From an uncultured Holdemanella sp. (GTDB lineage Bacteria > Bacillota_I > Bacilli_A > Erysipelotrichales > Erysipelotrichaceae): a DNA stretch of 38,651 nucleotides. The notes below the pieces were generated by a model. It was not told the DNA's origin. It worked only from the letters and a program-made list of their open reading frames with translations, and ran no database searches. The translations under genes and the position numbers were made by a program. Every line of letters starts with the position of its first letter. Within the stretch, counting starts at the first letter, position 1. Location of the stretch: NCBI RefSeq assembly GCF_934772795.1, contig NZ_CAKVMR010000018.1, positions 1 to 38,651 on the forward strand, given 5' to 3'. Below are positions 32,889 to 38,651 of the stretch, in pieces.

Positions 32889-32963
32889 AATTCCATGATG
32901 ATTCACATAATATATATAGATACATAACCCAATCAAGATAAATCCTAATATCCAATTAAGCAT
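32886..32963 (-). CDS. Candidate 25-residue membrane miniprotein after bceB
   Basis: ATG at 32963 overlaps the bceB stop by 8 bases (ATGCTTAA) and opens a 25-codon frame. The peptide begins MLNWILGFILIGLCIYIYYV and ends NHHGI, a single hydrophobic helix with a short polar end. The stop lies in the first arm of the operon terminator, so the frame fills the whole gap between bceB and the terminator. No Shine-Dalgarno is clear; translation would depend on coupling to bceB. Whether it is a real gene is unproven. Confidence 0.4.
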   Translation of the reverse strand: MLNWILGFILIGLCIYIYYVNHHGI

Positions 32964-34923
32964 TTCTTTTTACAATTCCATAATAGACTTTTGAAGTTAA
33001 TACATAAATCACAATGTAGACTAGCGCAAAGGACGCAAAACAGAACATTGTCGTACGAATATATAGCCATGAATCACTCACAAACAACAAATGAAGTAGC
33101 TTTTCAATCATTGGATACGCAAAACAAACATGAAGTCCTGCCACAAGTAATGGCATAAAGAATACCGTTAACACCTGTGAATGAATAGCTCGTTTTACAT
33201 CTTGTTGTTCAAGACCCACTTTCTGCATGATCTCAAAACGATCTTTATCTTCATAGCCTTCTGTAATTTGTTTGTAGTACATAATCAGAATGGTTGCCAT
33301 AATAAATAAGAAGCTTAAGAAGATCCCAATAAATAAGAAGCCTGCATATAATTCAATCAACCCTTGTTTCTGATTCGATTTACTTGACCAAATAAAATCA
33401 TTTATATTCTCATTCTGGCCTAACTTTTTAATAACTTCACGCTCATTCGCATCACAATCAAACGAATAATAAGCACGTATTGCACTCGCATTGTCACCAT
33501 ACACATTTGTCTGATCTTGTTGCATCTTCTCTAAAGTCTTTTCTGAATCCACAATAATATAATAATGTTCTGTTATATTTGGATTACTCTCATCCATCTT
33601 CAAGTGGTCCAATTGTTTCTTCACAACATATTCTTTTCCAAATAAAGATAAAGTCTTTTCTTTGATCGTCTCTACATTGGAATACACATAGATTTCATTG
33701 GGTTTTAAAGACCCCTTAATATTTTCATAATCTTGAATATCTTTTAATGGAAGACAATAAAATTCTTGAATTTCATTTACGGCATTCATACCCTCATTCC
33801 GATAATCCGTAATCAAAGTTCCATTCTTTAAATATCCAGCATAATCCAATCTCTTATACGCAAGAAGATTCTTTGGAACAATGCCCATACGAATCAATTC
33901 TTCATTCATTTCATCAAAATCAATATTAGAAGCATCCCCATATCCATTTCCCATTACACTTCTAGGATATTGTGAATCCACAATACTATCAATACTTGAC
34001 CACATACTTAGTGTTGTAGACAACATGACTAAAACCATTGTTGAAAGAATACAGATATTGGCTAGTCCTACCGCATTTTGTTTCATACGATACATCATGC
34101 CAGAAATACTAATAAAGTGATTCGTCTTATAATAATAATTCTTGTTTTTCTTCATTAATTTTAAGAAAGTCACTGATATGGATGTAAATAATAAATAGGT
34201 TCCAATAATGACAAGTACTACAGCCACAAAGAAGAAATAGAGTGCAGTCAATGGATTTTTTGTGCTGATCGACAAATAGTATCCAATACCTAGACAAAGA
34301 ATGCCCACAATAGATAGAAACCATTTTGCCTTAGGCTCTTTTTCACCCATATGATCCGAATGTAGCAATTCAATTGGACTTGAAATATGGATACGAACCA
34401 TAGAATAGAAATAGATCAATGCATAAATCAATCCAATCACAAGAACGCATTGTCTCATGCCAAAAAAAGAAAAGTAGAAGCCGAGTACAATATCTGCACC
34501 AATCATTTTTGCGATAACCAAAAACATCGCTTTATCAAATAAGATACCTAAGCCAATACCTAAAGCTAATGAAACAAGTAAAGTAATCGCAGTTTCATAA
34601 AATAAGACACGAGCTAAATGCTTTTTTTCCATTCCTAATATAGAGAATAACGCAAACTCTTTTTGTCTTCTTTTAATTAAAAAACTATATGTATAGAACA
34701 AGAAGATAAACGCAAAGATTTCAATAATCACAACTCCAAAGCCTAACATCTGCGTTAGTTGCGTTGCCCCTAACATTTCATTTAAGTTTGGATTGTTTGC
34801 CAAAGAAACAACCATATACAACATCATTGTCGTTAAGACACTCGTTAATATATAAGGAATGATGGTACGTGCATTCTTCTTCAAATTATCTACAGCTAAA
34901 TTTAAATAGAAAGCTCTACTCAT
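32956..34923 (-). CDS. bceB: BceAB-type ABC transporter permease
   Basis: A 655-residue FtsX-type permease of the peptide-antibiotic detoxification group. About ten membrane helices are visible: one at the N-terminus (IIPYILTSVLTTMMLYMVV), several between 50 and 300, and the last three near the C-terminus. A large extracellular loop of about 200 residues lies near 320-520, the hallmark of BceB proteins. These transporters free lipid II cycle intermediates from peptides such as bacitracin and also act as the sensor for the partner kinase. ATG at 34923 overlaps the bceA stop (ATGAGTAG) and follows GGTGGTG. Confidence 0.9.
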   Translation of the reverse strand: MSRAFYLNLAVDNLKKNARTIIPYILTSVLTTMMLYMVVSLANNPNLNEMLGATQLTQMLGFGVVIIEIFAFIFLFYTYSFLIKRRQKEFALFSILGMEKKHLARVLFYETAITLLVSLALGIGLGILFDKAMFLVIAKMIGADIVLGFYFSFFGMRQCVLVIGLIYALIYFYSMVRIHISSPIELLHSDHMGEKEPKAKWFLSIVGILCLGIGYYLSISTKNPLTALYFFFVAVVLVIIGTYLLFTSISVTFLKLMKKNKNYYYKTNHFISISGMMYRMKQNAVGLANICILSTMVLVMLSTTLSMWSSIDSIVDSQYPRSVMGNGYGDASNIDFDEMNEELIRMGIVPKNLLAYKRLDYAGYLKNGTLITDYRNEGMNAVNEIQEFYCLPLKDIQDYENIKGSLKPNEIYVYSNVETIKEKTLSLFGKEYVVKKQLDHLKMDESNPNITEHYYIIVDSEKTLEKMQQDQTNVYGDNASAIRAYYSFDCDANEREVIKKLGQNENINDFIWSSKSNQKQGLIELYAGFLFIGIFLSFLFIMATILIMYYKQITEGYEDKDRFEIMQKVGLEQQDVKRAIHSQVLTVFFMPLLVAGLHVCFAYPMIEKLLHLLFVSDSWLYIRTTMFCFASFALVYIVIYVLTSKVYYGIVKRNA

Positions 34924-35683
34924 GATGAACACCACCTGTAGCTAGTAGTGTCAACGTATCACTAATACATTGATACATCTGATCTAAGTTTTTATTACCC
35001 TTATATATTTCATGGAAAATCTTTCCATCCTTAATAAACAAAACGCGAGACGCATGACTTGCAGCCTTTGTCGAATGGGTAACCATCACAATCGTTTGTT
35101 GATTTTCATTGATAGTTCCAAATAAATGTAAAAGCTCCTCTGTACTTTTTGAATCCAAAGCCCCCGTTGGCTCATCCGCTAGAATTAGATCTGGATTTGT
35201 GATGATAGCACGAGCTACGGCAACACGCTGTTTTTGACCCCCACTAATTTCATATGGAAACTTATCCAAAATATCTTCAATCCCTAATTGTTTGGCAATC
35301 GGAGTCAATCTTTCTTTCATTTCCGGATATTTTTTCTTACTTAAAACCAAAGGCAAGAAAATATTATCGCGATTATTAAAATTATCTAATAAATTAAAGT
35401 CTTGAAACACAAAACCTAAGTGTTCTCTTCGAAAGTTCGCAATTTCTTTTTCTGAAATATGCGTAATATCTTTACCATGTAGTAAGACCTGTCCACTGGT
35501 TGGTTTATCTAAAGCTGCCAAGATATTTAATAAGGTTGTCTTACCTGATCCAGACTCACCCATGATAGCTACATATTCGCCTTTATTCACACTAAAATTA
35601 ACGTTAGTCAATGCCTGTACTTGATTCTGTGTAAATCTTGTTGTATATACTTTTTTTAAATTTTTTACTTCTAATAATGCCAT
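34916..35683 (-). CDS. bceA: BceAB-type ABC transporter ATP-binding protein
   Basis: A 255-residue ATPase subunit. Walker A GESGSGKT is at 42-49, Q-loop FVFQDFNLLD, signature SGGQKQ near 147-152, Walker B LILADEPTGALD, and H-loop VTHST. The start at 35683 (MALLEVKNLKKVY) has GGAGG eight bases upstream; earlier in-frame ATGs overlap that site. It pairs with the overlapping bceB. A perfect palindromic operator candidate lies 75-90 bases upstream. Confidence 0.93.
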   Translation of the reverse strand: MALLEVKNLKKVYTTRFTQNQVQALTNVNFSVNKGEYVAIMGESGSGKTTLLNILAALDKPTSGQVLLHGKDITHISEKEIANFRREHLGFVFQDFNLLDNFNNRDNIFLPLVLSKKKYPEMKERLTPIAKQLGIEDILDKFPYEISGGQKQRVAVARAIITNPDLILADEPTGALDSKSTEELLHLFGTINENQQTIVMVTHSTKAASHASRVLFIKDGKIFHEIYKGNKNLDQMYQCISDTLTLLATGGVHHE

Positions 35684-35708
35684 ATCCATTACCTCCATGT
35701 ACACCAAA

Positions 35709-35714
35709 ATTCTA
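35709..35714 (-). promoter_or_regulatory. Possible -10 box of bceAB
   Basis: Minus-strand TAGAAT, 26 bases before the bceA start, with no recognisable -35, as expected for an activator-dependent promoter. The palindrome at 35758-35773 is centred about 54 bases upstream of it. Confidence 0.35.
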
Positions 35715-35757
35715 CAAAGAATTCATAAATGCAGCCATCGATTCAGCTAACACTCAC

Positions 35758-35773
35758 CTTACAAGATTGTAAG
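35758..35773. promoter_or_regulatory. Candidate BceR operator upstream of bceAB
   Basis: CTTACA-N4-TGTAAG, a perfect 6+6 inverted repeat with a 4-base spacer, located just after the bceS stop codon. BceR-like regulators of Firmicutes bind TnACA-N4-TGTAA-type repeats. A near copy with one changed base lies before bceR at 37473-37488. Confidence 0.65.
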
Positions 35774-35774
35774 A

Positions 35775-36764
35775 TTACTCGATTCTTCCTTCAAAATGTG
35801 TAAGATTCAATATGACTCGAGTCCCCTTACCAACACTAGATTCAATTGTTATTTTGTGATTCAACATATCTAAAATGTTCTTACATAAATATAGACCTAA
35901 ACCACTCGCTGTTTTATCACTACGACCATTCATACCTGTATAGCCCTTTTCAAATACACGATTTAAATCACTTGCACTAATGCCAATCCCATTATCTTCA
36001 ATCACTAAGATATGTTTAGACTTCATATATATAGAGATCAAACCATTTTCATTTGTATATTTAAGACTATTCGAAAAAATTTGTTCCAACACAAACACAA
36101 GCCACTTTTCATCACTCAATATCACATCCTTAGTTTCTTTAAACTGTAACTGAATGTGTTTTCGAATAAATTCTGTTGAGAAACGACGAATCGATTGTCG
36201 AATCAAATCATCCAATTCCAATTCTTTAAACAAGAAATCAGTATGCGTACTATGTAATCGTAGATAGGCTAAAACCATATCTGTATATTGGTCCATGCGT
36301 AAGAGTTGTAATTTAATTTCACTACGACTCAATTTTTCATCTTCAAGTAGTAACTTCATAGCAGCAATGGGTAGCTTAGCCTGATGCACCCACATCGTAA
36401 AATAATCTTCTAGATCATGCATTTTACTTTCTGATGATTCAACATACTGATCATGATAATTTTTCATAGCCACTAAGATTTCATGATAGTCCTCTCCAAT
36501 CAATGATGAATCTTGAAGATCACAAGACAAGGAAACATTACTATTTAAGCGAAGTGTGACTCGTGTTTGGTGTTTCTTATAATATTTGTAGTAATCAAAC
36601 AACCCACAAACAACTATCAATACACAAAGAATCATAAAAGCGTATGTAAAGGCTTCAAGTTCTAGATTATAGAGTTTAAATACACATAGACAAACTAAAA
36701 CACTCACAACATAGATCATAATAAAGAACACTCTGTCTTTTAAATAATGACTCAACAATTTCAT
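35775..36764 (-). CDS. bceS: Intramembrane-sensing histidine kinase, BceS type
   Basis: A 329-residue kinase with two N-terminal membrane helices (about 11-32 and 38-58) joined by only a few residues, so it has no outside sensor domain. BceS-like kinases instead sense through the partner BceB. The phosphorylated H127 lies in MWVHQAKLPIAAM, the N box at N232 (QIFSNSLKYT), G1 in VIEDNGIGIS and G2 in SGLGLYLCK. It overlaps bceR by 4 bases (ATGA). The likely signal is a cell-wall-active peptide. Confidence 0.92.
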   Translation of the reverse strand: MKLLSHYLKDRVFFIMIYVVSVLVCLCVFKLYNLELEAFTYAFMILCVLIVVCGLFDYYKYYKKHQTRVTLRLNSNVSLSCDLQDSSLIGEDYHEILVAMKNYHDQYVESSESKMHDLEDYFTMWVHQAKLPIAAMKLLLEDEKLSRSEIKLQLLRMDQYTDMVLAYLRLHSTHTDFLFKELELDDLIRQSIRRFSTEFIRKHIQLQFKETKDVILSDEKWLVFVLEQIFSNSLKYTNENGLISIYMKSKHILVIEDNGIGISASDLNRVFEKGYTGMNGRSDKTASGLGLYLCKNILDMLNHKITIESSVGKGTRVILNLTHFEGRIE

Positions 36765-37429
36765 ATCTTATATCCCAATCCTTTTTTAGTTTGAATAAAA
36801 TCCACAATGCCAATACTCTCTAGTTTTTTACGCAAACGATTCACATTTACACTGAGTGCATTTTCATCCACATAAAAATCCGTCTTCCACAAATATTCCA
36901 TTAAACTATCTCGAGATACAATCGTCCCCTTCTTTTCCATTAATAGACGAAGTATCTTAGCCTCATTCTTACTCAGTTCAATTTGAGAAGATTGAAAACT
37001 TACGGTATTATCATCTAAATTAAAGCGTACGCCTTGATATTCAAGCACATTATGGTTGGATACAAAGTCATAGCTACGTCTTAATATTGCCGTAATTTTT
37101 GCAGCAAGAACATTTAAATCAAATGGTTTGCACACAAAATCATCCGCACCCTTAGAGATAGCCATCACAATACTCATATTGTCTGTAGCACTTGAAATAA
37201 AGATAATTGGTACTTTTGATTCTTCACGAATCTTTTCCGTCCATAAATATCCATTTAAATAAGGCAGTGTAATATCCATTAATACTAAGTCTGGATTATA
37301 AGACTGAAATGCGTCCATCACATTATAAAAATCAACCACTCGACAAACATCATAGTTCCAAGATTTAAGAAACGATTCTAACTTTTTTGAGATAACTTCA
37401 TCATCTTCTACAATCATTATTTTATACAT
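36761..37429 (-). CDS. bceR: OmpR-family response regulator, BceR type
   Basis: A 222-residue regulator with a receiver domain (MYKIMIVEDDEV; phosphorylated D52 in LVLMDITLP; K in FVCKPFD) and a winged-helix DNA-binding domain (ELSKNEAKILRLLM, DENALSVNVNRLRKKL, KKGLGYKI). The start at 37429 has GGGTGAG upstream. It leads the bceR-bceS pair, with bceA-bceB following under a second promoter. An operator-like repeat at 37473-37488 overlaps its own -35 region, which suggests autoregulation. Confidence 0.93.
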   Translation of the reverse strand: MYKIMIVEDDEVISKKLESFLKSWNYDVCRVVDFYNVMDAFQSYNPDLVLMDITLPYLNGYLWTEKIREESKVPIIFISSATDNMSIVMAISKGADDFVCKPFDLNVLAAKITAILRRSYDFVSNHNVLEYQGVRFNLDDNTVSFQSSQIELSKNEAKILRLLMEKKGTIVSRDSLMEYLWKTDFYVDENALSVNVNRLRKKLESIGIVDFIQTKKGLGYKI

Positions 37430-37444
37430 AGTCTCACCCATTTT

Positions 37445-37450
37445 ATTATA
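37445..37450 (-). promoter_or_regulatory. -10 box of bceRS
   Basis: Minus-strand TATAAT, 16 bases before the start codon, with a weak -35. The operator-like repeat is centred about 43 bases upstream of the inferred transcription start, a usual position for OmpR-family activators. Confidence 0.55.
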
Positions 37451-37472
37451 CTGCATAAGTCAGGAAATCTTT

Positions 37473-37488
37473 CTAACAATGGTGTAAG
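37473..37488. promoter_or_regulatory. Second candidate BceR operator, between bceR and the phosphoesterase gene
   Basis: Minus-strand CTTACA-N4-TGTTAG, one base from the perfect repeat before bceA. It lies in the divergent gap and could serve bceRS, the plus-strand phosphoesterase gene, or both. Confidence 0.5.
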
Positions 37489-37512
37489 ATAAGACCAAAA
37501 GGAAGTGAGAGT

Positions 37513-38520
37513 ATGATCTATCTTCAAATGGGAATCCTCATTCTAGAAATCGGATTATGTTATTTAATAAACAACTTATTAAAAGATACATTAAACAAAA
37601 AAATACGATACGCCATCTGTATCGCATTACTATTGAATTGTTGGAACATGCGCACATATCAAGCTATGTGAGCTGTACATACATTATTCTGTTTACTAAT
37701 CCTATTATTGATATTCAAAAAAAGAAAACCAATTCTCTGTATAATACTGTCAGCTATAATATCCACATCCATCGTTACTTTTGGCTATGTGAATATGTAT
37801 ACGATTCATCAAACAAACTACAATCTAACAACAGAAAAGAACATAAATCCAACTAAGATATGTTTTATTGCCGATATGCATTATCCCAACGCGAACAATC
37901 CTGAAAGATTAAAAGCAATCACAAATACATTAATGAAAGTAAAACCCGACTTCTACCTATTAGGCGGAGACTTCGTCGATGAATCCACATCAGAAGAAGA
38001 TATGAATGTACTATTCAAACAACTTGGAAGACTTACTAAAATAGCCCCTGTTTATTTTGTATATGGCAATCACGAAAACAAGATAAAATTCACAAGAAAC
38101 AAACTCAATCAAGCCATCACTAAAAACAACATTACCATTCTAAATGATCAAAAAGTGCATTTAAAAAACATCATGCTTATTGGCAGAAAAGACTACACCA
38201 ACCCAAACCGAAAGAAAACAAAAGACTACCACCTTACAAATAAAACCTACAATATCGTCCTAGACCATCAACCACAAGGAACAAGTGAAAACATCAAAAG
38301 CAACGTCGACCTTCAACTCAGTGGTCATACCCACAACGGACAAATATTTCCACTATCCTATTCTTACCATTTACAACCCGACTTTGTGGGCAATTACGGA
38401 AAAGAAACATTCAAAAACTATACAAAGATCATTAGCTCAGGCCTTGTTGGTTGGGGTTTTCCAATAAGAACAGAGGGTATATGTGAGTATGTGGTAGTTA
38501 ATATCAAAAAGGCAAAATAA
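37513..38520 (+). pseudogene. Membrane-anchored metallophosphoesterase, interrupted by one in-frame TGA
   Basis: From ATG 37513 (GGAAGTGAG upstream) the frame encodes 52 residues with two hydrophobic segments, then TGA at 37669-37671. The same frame continues without another stop to 38520. It adds two more hydrophobic segments and a calcineurin-like phosphoesterase domain with complete metal motifs: FIADMHYPN, LLGGDFVD, YGNHE and GHTHNGQIFP (YkuE/YaeI group). Read through, the protein has 335 residues. The downstream part has only TTG 37708 or internal ATGs as starts, none with a binding site. TGA is a normal stop in other genes here. A nonsense mutation (perhaps from TGG) is most likely; reinitiation, readthrough or a sequencing error are alternatives. 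Confidence 0.75.
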
Positions 38521-38557
38521 AAAGCGCTAACCACCCACTCACAACGGATTTAGCGCT
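38512..38557 (-). terminator. Minus-strand terminator of a transcript entering from the right
   Basis: Minus strand AGCGCTAA (38557-38550) pairs with TTAGCGCT (38530-38523) around a 19-base loop, followed by TTTTATTTTG. The T-tract overlaps the end of the convergent phosphoesterase gene. Confidence 0.6.
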
Positions 38558-38651
38558 CTAGCGTTACCTAAAAAGACTATATAAGAATAGTTAGGGTTTA
38601 GATCTGCTTTAAGATTACTTGGGGCAGAGTGCTAAGTAGCTAAAAATTCGC
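38558..38651. other. Right-edge region without a gene
   Basis: All three minus-strand frames have stops and no plus-strand ORF is seen. The preceding terminator implies a minus-strand transcript passing through here, as a 3' untranslated region or the 3' part of an RNA gene starting beyond the window. I could not match it to tmRNA, RNase P or another known RNA by eye. Confidence 0.4.

Noticed and set aside
37669..37671. Genetic code change (TGA as Trp, as in Mollicutes)
   Set aside because: Several intact genes in the window end in TGA at the expected length (trmL, ispF, ssb, the kinase-like gene), and no other gene has an internal TGA.

Overview
The window is AT-rich, densely packed chromosomal DNA from a low-GC Gram-positive bacterium. 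The best guess is a gut member of the Erysipelotrichales (Holdemanella or Catenibacterium type). The guess rests on gene content: EzrA, a BceRS-BceAB module, choline-binding-type repeats joined to NlpC/P60 hydrolase domains, DUF951, and the YfmF/YfmH peptidase pair. No rRNA or tRNA gene, CRISPR array or prophage was seen. TGA is an ordinary stop codon here: trmL, ispF, ssb and the kinase-like gene all end with it.

Layout. (1) 1-1929: a minus-strand group II intron, with its reverse transcriptase ORF and ribozyme domains V/VI at the left edge. Its 5' end lies directly behind the transcription terminator of the next gene. (2) 1970-8491, minus: an RlmD/RumA-type rRNA methyltransferase with a repetitive basic tail, RlmA, then the ezrA - cysteine desulfurase - thiI operon (septation regulator plus 4-thiouridine synthesis). 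(3) 8555-9413, plus: rpsD (ribosomal protein S4) alone behind a long structured leader. (4) 9453-15511, minus: a short SSB, the M16 pair YfmH/YfmF, a secreted NlpC/P60 protein with cell-wall repeats, a small membrane protein, TrmL and RdgB. (5) 15605-18514, plus: a sotB-like MFS efflux gene split by an IS200/IS605 element with intact-looking tnpA and tnpB. (6) 18547-22095: tgt (plus), a YxjG/MetE-like enzyme (minus) and a P-loop kinase-like fusion with a leaderless start (plus). (7) 22093-28305, minus: a Na/Pi cotransporter, then a seven-gene operon of nitroreductase, ispF, dtd, folD, DUF951, ychF and a site-2 protease. (8) 28402-32849, minus: a second NlpC/P60 protein with a Pro/Thr/Glu repeat linker, pgk-tpiA, rlmH and a stand-alone ATPase. 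(9) 32886-37429, minus: bceR-bceS-bceA-bceB plus a 25-codon hydrophobic ORF before the terminator. (10) 37513-38520, plus: a membrane metallophosphoesterase gene interrupted by one in-frame TGA. The final 94 bases hold no gene I can name.

How it fits together. Much of the window serves translation and RNA modification (RlmD-type, RlmA, RlmH, ThiI, TrmL, Tgt, Dtd, S4, YchF). A second theme is the envelope: EzrA, two secreted P60 hydrolases, and a BceRS-BceAB peptide-antibiotic sensing and detoxification module. Two matching CTTACA-N4-TGTAAG-type sites, one before bceA and one between bceR and the metallophosphoesterase gene, are probable BceR operators and may tie the latter to the same regulon.

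The observations most worth following are: the IS605 insertion, whose TnpB guide would match the intact sotB allele; the intron behind a terminator; the BceR-type operators with the tiny ORF after bceB; the TGA-split phosphoesterase; the altered substrate pocket of Tgt; and two leaderless-looking genes. No wholly new system could be shown from sequence alone.
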